Made by a program: the position numbers and the translations under genes. 64,000 nucleotides of DNA from DASSBG01 sp035699085. Its GTDB lineage: Bacteria > Pseudomonadota > Gammaproteobacteria > Xanthomonadales > Rhodanobacteraceae. The stretch lies in NCBI GenBank assembly GCA_035699085.1, contig DASSBG010000001.1, forward strand, positions 19,075 to 83,074, in the 5' to 3' direction. Of the stretch, positions 40,601 through 46,994 are shown one piece after another. The notes beneath the pieces were generated by a model, which did not search any database, had not been told where the DNA came from, and was given only the letters and a program-made list of their open reading frames with translations. The first letter of the stretch is position 1; every line of letters begins with the position of its first letter.

Positions 40601-42499
40601 GACCAGGACGCCCCGGAAATCACCGCCGTACCCACTGAAACTGTTGTTCGCGACAAGCGTCGGGATGTTCTGAGGGTTGTGGATCAGCCGCACCAAGGAC
40701 CAGTCGGCCGGCAGCGGGAGCCCGACGGCGTCGCTCAGGGCACTGAAGGCGTTGGTGTCAATCGTGACCTGGCTGACGCTGGCATTGGGTGCGTCGAATT
40801 CCAGGCCGCGGCCCTGCAACACGTTGCCGGTGATGCTGATGCTGGTGCTGGTCGACTGCGGCGTGACGGTCGCGAAGCGGATGTGGATGTCGTGATTGAG
40901 CGTCTTGATGACGTTGCCGCTGATGGTGCCGAGACCGGCGTCCATGTCGATGCCGGCGCGAAGGTACACGCCGTTGTCGAAGTCCCCCATGCCGTCGATG
41001 AGGTTGTTGCTGATGGTGACGCTGGAGCCGTTGTAGCGGCCGAGACTCAGCGAGTTGCGGACGTCATTGATCGAGATGGCGTTGCGGAAACCGTAGCTGG
41101 CGTTCGCGCCGGAGCCGCTGCGGCTGTTGACGAAGTGGTTGCCGCTGATGGTCAGGCCATCGACGAAGCCGCTGGCGAGGATGCCCTCGGCGACATGGCT
41201 CTGGTCCATGTCGAACTCGAAGTTCTGGATGTGCACCCCGGTGACGCGATGGTCGCTGCCGTCATTGACGACCAGCATTGGCTGGTTCGGACCGCCCGAG
41301 GCCATGCCGATCTGGGGCTGCGTCGCACCCTCGCCGATCAGGCGCAGGCCGTCCTGGGCAATTTCAAGCGGCGCGGCAAGCGCATAGCTGCCGCTGGCCA
41401 CATGGACGGTGGCATTGGTGCCCGCCTGCGTCAGCGCATAGGCGATCGTCGCGCAGGGGCTGGTCTCGACGCTGCAGTCGCCGCTGTCGCTGCCGGTGGT
41501 GGCGACCCAGCGGTCGTTGTCGAAGTCGGTGGTGTAACCGGCGCCGGCGTCCGGAGTCACCGATAGATCGTCGATGTAGAAGCCGAACGGGCGGTTCGCG
41601 ACAGAGTAGGTGTCCCAGGGCAAACGGCCCGAGGTATCGGCGCTCTCAATTACCCGGAAGCCGACGTGGTCGACGGCGACCAGCGTACCCTGGGTGGCGA
41701 AGGTGCCGTCCATGTACGCCATTTCCCAGCTGAACACGTTGTCCTGCTGGAACACCTCGGTGCCATTGGCGTCTGCGACCGTAACTGCAACCACGTCGTT
41801 ATGCTCGCCGTCGTTGAAGGTCGCGTCGATAACCACGTGGTACCAGACGCCACGAGTCAGCGGCTCGGATTCGTCAACGACATAGGTTTCGTCATTCAGC
41901 GGTGCCGCCAGGTCGCCACGGCCGCTCGGGTCCACGCCGATGCTGCGGAAAGTAACGCTGCCGCCCGAGTCGCTCACGTCGACATAGGTCATGCGACGGC
42001 CGGCCGCGTCGGTCAGCGAACTCGAGACCTGGGCGCCGGTGTTGGCGACATCGGGCGCCATGAACCAGAAGCCGTAGGCGATGTGACTGCTTTGCGGGCT
42101 GGCACCACCGCTGGTGGTGGAGCCGGACTCGCCGACCACGCCCACGGCCGGCGACAGGAACGCATTCACTGCGCCCGTGTGGTACCAGTTGGAGACGCGC
42201 CAGGATTGGTTGCCGCTGTGCGCGGCCGCCGTGGTGATCTCGTTGTCGAGCCTGGCCGAGCTGGCGACCCAGCCGCCCTGCCCGCCGATCGAGGGGCCGA
42301 CGAGGCGGTCGTCGCTTTCCTGCCAGCCACCCGAAGGCGCCGGGCTGATTTGCCCGGTTGTGTAGGGTCCGATGGTTCGTTGTGGCGACGAGTTGAAGGT
42401 ATCAGCGTTGGCCGGCAGCGCAAACGCCAGTCCGGCAACCAATACCGTGGCAGCGAAAGCCTGCGCGCGGCGAGTCCATGAAAACGAGGACATATCCAT
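31688..42499 (-). CDS. Giant secreted beta-helix / MBG-repeat protein (3603 aa)
   Basis: A probable exported surface or extracellular protein of unknown substrate. Residues 1-32 form a signal peptide (FALPANA before DTF). Residues ~33-340 look like a carbohydrate-binding jelly-roll region. Then come at least four parallel beta-helix blocks, each opened by a motif of the type GDSITVGAGSYPENVVV (starts near 350, 830, 1200 and 1620), with many Asn-rich turns such as ISGNTI and VTGNT. From about 1940 an Ig-like segment is followed by many MBG-type repeats (YDGNPHA...YTGSASGTLVI) to about 3330, then a DUF11-like domain (LDYKINVTNTGDEPL) and the motif FRDGFEDG near 3460, typical of secreted Xanthomonadales proteins, with a 140-residue tail. 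No LPXTG, autotransporter barrel or RTX repeats are seen. ATG at 42499 follows AAAGGGA. Adhesin or glycan-binding roles are guesses. Confidence 0.85.
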   Translation of the reverse strand: MDMSSFSWTRRAQAFAATVLVAGLAFALPANADTFNSSPQRTIGPYTTGQISPAPSGGWQESDDRLVGPSIGGQGGWVASSARLDNEITTAAAHSGNQSWRVSNWYHTGAVNAFLSPAVGVVGESGSTTSGGASPQSSHIAYGFWFMAPDVANTGAQVSSSLTDAAGRRMTYVDVSDSGGSVTFRSIGVDPSGRGDLAAPLNDETYVVDESEPLTRGVWYHVVIDATFNDGEHNDVVAVTVADANGTEVFQQDNVFSWEMAYMDGTFATQGTLVAVDHVGFRVIESADTSGRLPWDTYSVANRPFGFYIDDLSVTPDAGAGYTTDFDNDRWVATTGSDSGDCSVETSPCATIAYALTQAGTNATVHVASGSYALAAPLEIAQDGLRLIGEGATQPQIGMASGGPNQPMLVVNDGSDHRVTGVHIQNFEFDMDQSHVAEGILASGFVDGLTISGNHFVNSRSGSGANASYGFRNAISINDVRNSLSLGRYNGSSVTISNNLIDGMGDFDNGVYLRAGIDMDAGLGTISGNVIKTLNHDIHIRFATVTPQSTSTSISITGNVLQGRGLEFDAPNASVSQVTIDTNAFSALSDAVGLPLPADWSLVRLIHNPQNIPTLVANNSFSGYGGDFRGVLVENYPAVTLTGNTFTPKAGATNFVSLVLSNKEISSDVPPLLPLPIGITAKGNSFGGSGTYGGTAVELLNDNDAGGTAAYGTLLFGGSAGGEANSFDGNLRWYFHLDNYNCQTAGTPLCGYLDYAGVGSLPDTDVRPFAGNVSAADNVFDGVMPADMDSVQQGALLGRTFDHTADAGLGTVNYDITTSANLVTYVDDAFAGASYGQEFTFNSASAGCGTAVVHVGIDAFATIPDGINNVESGGTVCVAKGTYSDAVTLTKPVQLIGDGHLPGDTVIAAPVVIQASGAEGEPLVLSQLRVSNPAGNGIQISGSSHLSFDNIAASDNAGSGIDFGGDDDDIAINNSVFQANDIGLRTGSTANVSNLSITGSTFTGNRKVGILPYGGSGSGTGKLTNWSIDNTQFHSNDGADTTPWGGALWIKTGGPGSAIDGFSVTNSLFADNGSSNTLNQVGITVRARAGATMKNVTICSNTFEETSTPGTQLTGINVVDDGDNDYEPIEVCSNNTFGDGLGHSVSGLEQFNKYGTQPVVNITGGSIGDTDHINGFVTRVRDGAKFTSIMLAINDADTQDNDEILVPAGVYKENVVISRPGIRLIGGGTSLPLPAPAASADAGPTSAPVAILDGTGLTGNGVEINGGADNVTVAGFEIRNYPDNCVRAESGSDGLTVQNNVIHDCGDAGHDSGIYINVGGTVVGANINYNSIHDVYDHGIAIWNGSKQDVTVGNNLMGPVGSTAIGFEDGTATGAQIVNNTIDNSVPGDPSGYGGDTGIAIMQLTSGSPSNRPNLISHNTITNPGRFGLALMIPNGTGADSGDGAIVVEDNQITGGLNTGGWATDDRAGIQVVRRYYDDSHEGGQIDVTRGVVIRGNTVTGFMHPDPQSAGTEDYGIVVEGVGSSVSGNTLSGNDIGLQIQQGNQASTLPGNSDPDIHTVWFDRGNTAISCVSVGSNDFSDNGIDQRTVSNDGGSAAIDSVNLSGGIHNGSAYYCSINAAIAAANPGDSITVGAGSYPENVVVDKSVTLQGPFAGTAGYDSSRDGTGEAVINPASGNALKIKADGVTFDGFTIADVNDDAIVARADSSSRGDNTIITNNRVVNVNGGSGLFTNGEPETPLSGWTVNDNLFSGVHAATGSGINLWDVKNSIVSGNHLQDMGFAGIQLAKATNVQVTGNTVTTTGANGISAGNVSDDITISGNTIVNANTGNNANQAGLTLSGDTTNVAMLCNSVSGTSGHNGFSTAEGVTGNTFTGNRIFDNALTVGTDIVHTMGLTVDIGSNWYGGDAASVSGTGVSVADPLSATPIGTAVCTNPDPATANAPTQLALVSGGGQSAPVTASFANPLVVRVADALGGAVPGQAITFVAPATGASATLSPASGTSDANGEVSVNATANDQAGPYVVDASSGTLTLDGGIALTNGKGSGTVVFGTMSFTYDGNPHALSASVAEDSTATCTLDPATITDAGTYPVHAECVGANYTASGDGSATVDKATGTVVFDGLTYTGSVQNATAHIAEEPATSCTVTPAAVGPGAGSTSASATCTGSNYDASGTGVVTIAKANSTISFNQADLQQDYGSTHAVGVTTSPTITGTVDVTYDGNGAVPTEPGSYSVLATIDDPNYTGSNSAVLVIGDAADVALTISGPEMALVGDEAPYTDQLTFNGTLANTGSATSQAVHYEFHVVRIDDGNSSNGQPMPIALDDVQLCVGDASGWTAQEPDFHRNCPQDYESLYYNESAGSWNGRPAVTFRYPVNPAYDQAMPAMPVTDLPPSLVQLKPGEYQVTATVVGDDDGRVYASDMVTTTVPDAAVSYNGPLSGPTETALLSQATLANTGGRVIGNVIVRITLSDAGGAALSPTDAEFAYQDGAAFQQLPWTQDGDNLVTWYGPATGFELEDGHLATASGSTIFHRIGDYTVTYDVLDVDTLQTVYATDMIDVTIDPNAVSFDLGDLFQVYDGSPHAVSVDPAGATHTVVYEALTGASCPAAPTAGSTTPPTDAGSYCVYVTATGSYTGSASGTLVIAKADASVSLDGAVGGQISRDYDGSPQAVSATSDPAVASIKVTYDGSETPPTEAGSYSVLAVVDDANYSGIATGTLVIQQAGTPTITLDDNSDGSSDGTIHRTFSGGPQAVTASVTPTMAYTVTYVGDGGTDYPLTATPPTAVGSYHVVATTSDANYAETSASGTLVIEPVNASLEMGGDTVGVVTVPGSGTTRYSLSTDTMHLTGDAPPDLVVAQLTVSRSGGIAVGDLDIEYAATSDEGSNCSAGDTSGVWWCTLPLVDNGDGTLGAAFGPSTGFPVVDGHSSSFRTVYHRGGTFSYNVAINGVDTGATYATATKDVNVAEVQIVDTAPTSANTGVGVDSSSRMANVGTAGIGSGNAAPNNENVMGKVIIALDGATLSPDDLTVTYLEKNDNTYHVLPLVACDGGKLCADFGPQTGMNVFTGYDGTSLFRTTFATPGTYTITSRAVGMSSGAVFAETTHSLTVQASTAGIVLDVSSLSQVYGATHAVTATTTPAGLAYSVTYDGDAAVPTDAGDYDVVATITTAGYSGSTSGILHIGKAAASVTFDPASLHVVYDTNGHAAIATTAPGTFAVDYSYDGGSAEPVDAGSYTVVATVNDANYMGSATAVMVIDKATATVALGGLSATYDGNPHAATATTDPDELSTTITYDGSTDAPSAVGSYAVVATVTNPNYRGSASGTLVISPAPTANVAVSITDASDYVRYGTVLDYKINVTNTGDEPLAEVPLADVLPDTLDLDTGKWDCVPTSGASVLTCNGNGDISDTVSIPAGGNVAYLLSVSVNDDQTLPTDLVQNTIAATLEDDNAADNSATDDTQVVLFRDGFEDGGNGAEVTMVATASMQSADIGASADGSLLIPLDQLPKHEGVVQSLATGRDADGMVFRVQVMRYAGTLQTRLLTRGAHGEVASHWSKVKPGTPELALGLLKAGDGSKHLMLVGASRSIEVPVDASRISARVVAKPVAR

Positions 42500-42919
42500 G
42501 AATTGTTCCCTTTGCTTGCTGATTTCTTCATCCCGGCATCCGTCGGGATCCTTGTCGTGACGTGACTCCAGAAAATCGCTGACGCGCGCGCAGCCACTTC
42601 ACGGGGTGGCTCGAACGATGGAGCGGATGTGGTACCGGGTTTTCCCCGACCCCGGGCGCTGCTGTGCCCGTCAAACCCCCTAAACGATTCCTGAAGGCAC
42701 CGGTGGGCAACGCGACCGCCATTGCCAACTGGTTCACGATTCGAGCCTGCACCTATTGACTCTGGCTTGTCAAGGTGCTGTTCAGGATTTTCTCTTTGCG
42801 GCGGCATGGAAACACACCGGGCGCTGCCGGCTTTGCGATGCCTTGATCCCGAGTCCGGTCCGGGTCCCGGAGTCCCTGCGCCTCTGGCGCGGCGTGGCCG
42901 CCTCCACTAGGCTCGCCGC
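42500..42919. other. Divergent intergenic region, giant gene / phoH
   Basis: No gene is supported. It should hold the promoters of the two divergent genes, but no clear -35/-10 pair was found. A dyad TTGAC-N8-GTCAA at 42756-42773 looks operator-like, and GGATCCCGACGGATGCCGGG lies near the giant gene. The phoH-proximal part contains degenerate GGGTCCCGG sequence. Confidence 0.4.
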
Positions 42920-44041
42920 ATGAGCGACCCCACCCCGAACACGCCGACCCAGGCGCATGCGAACTTCACCCTGGAGCCGCCCGATGGACCCCGGCTGGCG
43001 CGGTTGTGCGGGCCGCTGGACACGCACCTGCGCCAGATCGAGCGGCGGCTCGGCGTGCACATCGCCAACCGCGGCAGCGAGTTCCGGGTCAGCGGCGACC
43101 GCCAGGCGGTCGACGCCACGGCGCGCCTGCTGCGCGAGCTGTACGCACTGGCCGAGCACGAGTCCATCAGCGACCGCCAGATCAACGTGCACCTGCAGGA
43201 AGCGGGTCTTGAACCACCGGCCGAGGACGCAGAAATCGAGCTGCCCCAGGTCAGCGTCAAGGTCAAGCGCGGGACCATCCGCGGCCGCGGCCCGAACCAG
43301 CAGCACTACCTGCATGCGATGGCCATCCATGACATCAATTTCGGCATCGGCCCGGCCGGCACCGGAAAGACCTACCTCGCCGTGGCGATGGCCGTCGATG
43401 CACTGAACAACCAGCGGGTGCAACGCCTGATCCTGGTGCGGCCGGCGGTCGAGGCCGGCGAAAAGCTGGGCTTCCTGCCTGGCGACCTCACGCAGAAGGT
43501 GGACCCGTACTTGCGGCCACTGTACGACGCGCTGTACGAGATGCTGGGCATCGAGAAGGTCAGCCGGCTGATCGAGCGCAACGTGATCGAGATCGCACCG
43601 CTGGCCTACATGCGCGGTCGTACGCTCAACGATTCGTTCGTGATCCTGGACGAGGCGCAAAACACCACCATCGAGCAAATGAAGATGTTCCTCACCCGTA
43701 TCGGCTTCGGTTCGCTGGCGGTGATCACCGGCGACATGACGCAAACCGACCTGCCCCGTCACGTGCGCTCGGGCCTGCGCGACGCCAGCCACGTGTTGCG
43801 CGGCGTCGACGGCGTCAGCTTCACGCATTTCACCGCGCGGGACGTGGTGCGCCACCCGCTGGTGGCGCGCATCGTGCGGGCGTACGAGGCGGCGGAGTCG
43901 GCCGCGGGGGCGCGTGAAGCCGGAACGGACCGAGCCGGGACCCGGGACCCGGGACCCGGGACCCGCACAGCCGACAGCACGGAGCCTCTGGCTGATGAGG
44001 CAGAGACTCGCCAAGACAATAGCGACGGCAGCGGCTCCTGA
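42920..44041 (+). CDS. ybeZ: PhoH-like ATPase (YbeZ)
   Basis: A cytoplasmic P-loop ATPase linked in several bacteria to YbeY and rRNA processing. The 373-residue protein has an N-terminal KH-like region (about 25-100), Walker A GPAGTGKT at 144-151, Walker B VILDEAQN (about 240) and GDMTQTDLP. The family core ends near residue 330. The last 40 residues are unusual: the segment DRAGTRDPGPGTRTA is read from four GGGACCC repeats (43937-43964), so the tail is repeat-derived. ybeY follows directly and then corC, the conserved ybeZYX order. Confidence 0.92.
   Translation: MSDPTPNTPTQAHANFTLEPPDGPRLARLCGPLDTHLRQIERRLGVHIANRGSEFRVSGDRQAVDATARLLRELYALAEHESISDRQINVHLQEAGLEPPAEDAEIELPQVSVKVKRGTIRGRGPNQQHYLHAMAIHDINFGIGPAGTGKTYLAVAMAVDALNNQRVQRLILVRPAVEAGEKLGFLPGDLTQKVDPYLRPLYDALYEMLGIEKVSRLIERNVIEIAPLAYMRGRTLNDSFVILDEAQNTTIEQMKMFLTRIGFGSLAVITGDMTQTDLPRHVRSGLRDASHVLRGVDGVSFTHFTARDVVRHPLVARIVRAYEAAESAAGAREAGTDRAGTRDPGPGTRTADSTEPLADEAETRQDNSDGSGS
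43937..43964. repeat. (GGGACCC)4 inside the 3' end of the phoH gene
   Basis: Four perfect 7-bp units in the coding region, encoding a Pro/Gly/Arg/Asp-rich stretch. With 44104-44131 it makes a 28-bp perfect inverted repeat 139 bp apart. Confidence 0.9.
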
Positions 44042-44062
44042 GCTTCATCGATACCCTTGCAG

Positions 44063-44587
44063 ATGCCCGCACGCCGCACCTCGCACGAATCTGACAAGCG
44101 CGCGGGTCCCGGGTCCCGGGTCCCGGGTCCCGTTGTTGTTGCCGTCAGTTACGGCCTGCCGCGCAAGAACCTGCCCGCGCCGGCCAGCTTCCGGCGCTGG
44201 GTGACGGCGGCGCTGGAGGGCGTGCGGCGGCGCAAGCCGGCCGAGGTGTCCATCCGCATCGTGGATTCGGACGAGGGCCGGGCCCTGAATGCGCGGTATC
44301 GTGGCCGTGACTACGCGACCAACGTGCTCTCGTTCCCCGCCGAGCTGCCGCCGGGCATCGACCTGCCGCTGCTCGGCGACCTCGCGATCTGCGCGCCCGT
44401 GGTGGCGCGCGAGGCCCGCGAACAGGACAAGCCGCCGCGCGAACACTGGGCGCACCTCACGGTGCATGGCGTGCTGCATTTGCTTGGCCACGATCACATT
44501 GTGGAGGCGGAGGCCGAGCGCATGGAGGCGCTGGAGCGGCGCATCCTCGCAGGCCTTGGCATCGCCGATCCATACGCCGGCCGCTGA
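44063..44587 (+). CDS. ybeY: Endoribonuclease YbeY (rRNA maturation factor)
   Basis: A zinc-dependent RNase for 16S rRNA 3'-end maturation and 70S quality control. The zinc motif HGVLHLLGHDH is at residues 135-145 of 174, with DYATNVLSFP upstream. The conserved domain begins near residue 24. The first 23 residues include RAGPGSRVPGP, read from four GGGTCCC repeats. No ATG, GTG or TTG lies between the repeat and the domain, so ATG 44063 (or TTG 44057) must be the start and the repeat is translated. It is 21 bp after the phoH-like gene. Confidence 0.92.
   Translation: MPARRTSHESDKRAGPGSRVPGPVVVAVSYGLPRKNLPAPASFRRWVTAALEGVRRRKPAEVSIRIVDSDEGRALNARYRGRDYATNVLSFPAELPPGIDLPLLGDLAICAPVVAREAREQDKPPREHWAHLTVHGVLHLLGHDHIVEAEAERMEALERRILAGLGIADPYAGR
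44104..44131. repeat. (GGGTCCC)4 inside the 5' end of ybeY
   Basis: Four perfect 7-bp units, the inverse complement of the array at 43937-43964. The transcript could pair the two across the phoH-ybeY junction and hide the ybeY start at 44063. Confidence 0.9.
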
Positions 44588-44805
44588 GCAAGGCTGCGCT
44601 GTTCGGGTGCAGGCGGGGTCAATCCGCCCAAGGCGGCGGACGCTGCAATGGGTGGCCCGGCGATGGTGACGGACCGGGCGGCGGCGGAATCCCGCAGCCG
44701 GCACGCAACCCTGCCGCCGGCCGCCCCGGGCGCCGCTTCAGGCCAATTCCGCTAGACTTTGCTGTTGTCGGCGTCGAGCCGGCGATACGGGACACTCCCT
44801 GAGAC

Positions 44806-45657
44806 ATGAGCGAGGACCACAGTAGCACCGGCCCGGCGCACCGATCGTGGTGGGGGCGCCTGGGCCAGATACTCTCCGGCGAACCGCGCAACCGCGGCGA
44901 CCTGCTGGACGAACTTCGCGGCGCCCAGGGAAACGGCCTGCTGTCGGCCGACACCCTGTCGATGATCGAGGGCGCCATGCGCGTCACCGAGCTGCGCGTC
45001 GACGATGTCATGATCCCGCGCTCGCAGATGATTGCGCTCAGCGCCGAGGCGCCGGTCGACGAGATCATGGCCACCGTGATCGAATCGGGCCACTCGCGCT
45101 TCCCGGTGCACGCCGGCGAGAATCGCGAGTCGATCCTGGGCATCCTGCTGGCCAAGGATCTGCTGAAGTGCCTGGCCGCCGACGACGACTGCGACATCAC
45201 CGCGATCCTGCGCCCAGCGGCTCTGATCCCGGAGACCATGCCGCTGAACGTGCTGCTGGCCGAGTTCAAGCTCAGCCACAACCACATGGCCATCGTTGTC
45301 GACGAGTACGGCGGAGTTGCCGGGCTGATCACCATCGAGGACGTGCTGGAGGAAATCGTCGGCGAAATCGACGACGAGCACGACGAGGAAGACGAGGACG
45401 TGGCGCTGGTGGAGAAGGCCTCCGACGGCAGCTTCGTGGTCAGCGCGCTGACGCCCATCGAGGAGCTCAATGCGCACTTGGCAAGCGACTTTTCCGACGA
45501 GGAATTCGACACCATCGGCGGCCTCGCCACCGCCGCCTTCGGCCACCTGCCCGAGCGCGGCGAGGAAGTGGAACTGGGGGGTTGGCTGTTCCACGTGACC
45601 GCCGCCGACGACCGCCGCGTGCAGCAGTTCCACGTGCAGCGGCGTGCGCACGACTGA
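44806..45657 (+). CDS. corC: CorC/YbeX-type CBS and CorC_HlyC domain protein
   Basis: A cytoplasmic protein of the CorC (YbeX) family, associated with Mg/Co homeostasis and, with YbeZ and YbeY, ribosome metabolism. The 283 residues hold two CBS domains (about 60-190; DVMIPRSQMIAL and GGVAGLITIEDVLEEIVG), an acidic DDEHDEEDED linker and a C-terminal transporter-associated domain with FDTIGGLATAAFGHLPERGE. A 218-bp gap separates it from ybeY. In many gammaproteobacteria the next gene is lnt; here it is a DUF4105 gene that overlaps the stop. Confidence 0.9.
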   Translation: MSEDHSSTGPAHRSWWGRLGQILSGEPRNRGDLLDELRGAQGNGLLSADTLSMIEGAMRVTELRVDDVMIPRSQMIALSAEAPVDEIMATVIESGHSRFPVHAGENRESILGILLAKDLLKCLAADDDCDITAILRPAALIPETMPLNVLLAEFKLSHNHMAIVVDEYGGVAGLITIEDVLEEIVGEIDDEHDEEDEDVALVEKASDGSFVVSALTPIEELNAHLASDFSDEEFDTIGGLATAAFGHLPERGEEVELGGWLFHVTAADDRRVQQFHVQRRAHD

Positions 45658-46942
45658 CGCCGTGGCAACGGCGCCGCCGTGGCGGGGCGGCTGGCGCCTG
45701 GCGCTGGCCGCTGCGCTGCTGGGCCTGCTGCCGCTGTCGCCGGCGCGTGCCGACCTGGGCCACGCACCCGGCGAGCAGCTGCGGGTCGAACTGATTACCT
45801 ACGGGCCCGGCTCGATCTACTGGGAGCGTTTCGGCCACGACGCCATCGCCGTCACCGACACGGTCAGCGGCGAATCACTGGCCCTCAACTACGGCGTCTT
45901 CGACTTCGCCCAGAAGGACTTCCTGCTGAACTTCGCCCGTGGCCATATGCGCTACAGCATGGGCGCCGTACCGACGGCCGAGGACATCGCCTGGTTCGCC
46001 AGCCAGGGCCGCAGCGTCACCCGCCAGCGGCTGGCGCTCAGCCCGGCGCAGAAGGCCTCCCTGCGCGATTACCTGCTCTGGAACCTCGAGCCCGCGCACG
46101 CCGACTACAGCTACGACTATTACCTCGACAACTGCGCCACCCGCGTGCGCGACGCGCTCGACCGCGCGCTGGGCGGCCGGTTGCGGGCACAATGGCAGGG
46201 CGCGGAGAACCTGCCCAGCTACCGCTGGCAGACCGACCGCCTGCTGGCCGCCCAGCCGTGGCTGATGCTGCTGGTCGACCTCGGCCTGGGGCCCGAGGCC
46301 GACCGCCCGCTGTCGCGCTGGGACGAGTCGTTCCTGCCCGGCGTGCTGATGCGCAGCGTCGCCGCGGCTTCGATCGCGGGCGGCAATGGCAGCCGGCAGC
46401 CGCTGGTTGCCAGCCAGTCACTTGTCGTCCCATCCAGCCTGCCCGCACCGCCGGACCGGCCGCCGAACCTGCTGTGGCCGCTGGGCGGTGCCGGCATCGT
46501 GCTGGGCCTGCTGCTGGCCCGCGCCGGTTGGCGCCGCCGCCGTCGCGCCCGCGGTGACAGCTTTGCCATCGGCGGCTTCGTCTTCGCGCTGGTTGCGGGG
46601 TTGATTGGCGTCGTTCTGACGCTGTTGTGGACGGCCACCGCCCACCACGCCGCCTGGGCCAACCAGAACCTGCTGCTGTTCAACCCGCTGGCGCTGCTGC
46701 TGCTGCCGGGCCTGTGGCGGCTGCATCGCCCGGCGCGCGCCTGCGGGCGCTTCACCTTCTGGCTGGCCTGGGCGCTGGGGCTGATGGCGCTGGCCGCGCT
46801 GGTCGGCAAGTGGCTGGGCCTGCCCTGGCAGCACAACTTCGCGTGGATCGCATTTGCGCTGCCGCTGTGGGCCGCCCTCCTCGCCGGCCTCCAAAACCGG
46901 GGTCAGAGTGCGCTTTCGCGCCGACGATCGGTACGTGAGTGA
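45644..46942 (+). CDS. DUF4105 membrane protein
   Basis: Signal-like N-terminus (LALAAALLGLLPLSPARA), then a periplasmic DUF4105 domain (about residues 45-215) with GPGSIYWERFGHDAIAV, NYGVFDF and YYLDNCATRVRDALD, which carries a conserved Cys and His of possible catalytic type. Five hydrophobic helices follow from about 275 to 415. Starts at GTG 45644 (14-bp overlap with corC) and GTG 45662 are both possible. The final 16 residues (LQNRGQSALSRRRSVRE) are read from a REP-like palindrome that also gives the stop codon, so the native C-terminus has been replaced. Function unknown. Confidence 0.8.
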   Translation: MRTTDAVATAPPWRGGWRLALAAALLGLLPLSPARADLGHAPGEQLRVELITYGPGSIYWERFGHDAIAVTDTVSGESLALNYGVFDFAQKDFLLNFARGHMRYSMGAVPTAEDIAWFASQGRSVTRQRLALSPAQKASLRDYLLWNLEPAHADYSYDYYLDNCATRVRDALDRALGGRLRAQWQGAENLPSYRWQTDRLLAAQPWLMLLVDLGLGPEADRPLSRWDESFLPGVLMRSVAAASIAGGNGSRQPLVASQSLVVPSSLPAPPDRPPNLLWPLGGAGIVLGLLLARAGWRRRRRARGDSFAIGGFVFALVAGLIGVVLTLLWTATAHHAAWANQNLLLFNPLALLLLPGLWRLHRPARACGRFTFWLAWALGLMALAALVGKWLGLPWQHNFAWIAFALPLWAALLAGLQNRGQSALSRRRSVRE

Positions 46943-46977
46943 CTGCCGCCGGGGAAAGTGCACTCTGACCCCGGTTT
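46894..46977. repeat. REP-like palindrome with GGGGTCAGAGTGC arms (copy 2)
   Basis: Arms 46897-46917 and 46954-46974 are inverted copies (one mismatch), extended by AAACC/GGTTT outside. Same family as 13023-13099. It covers the last 49 bp of the DUF4105 gene and ends 18 bp before the lgt stop, between convergent genes. Confidence 0.8.
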
Positions 46978-46994
46978 CCGGTTTTCGGTGCCGG

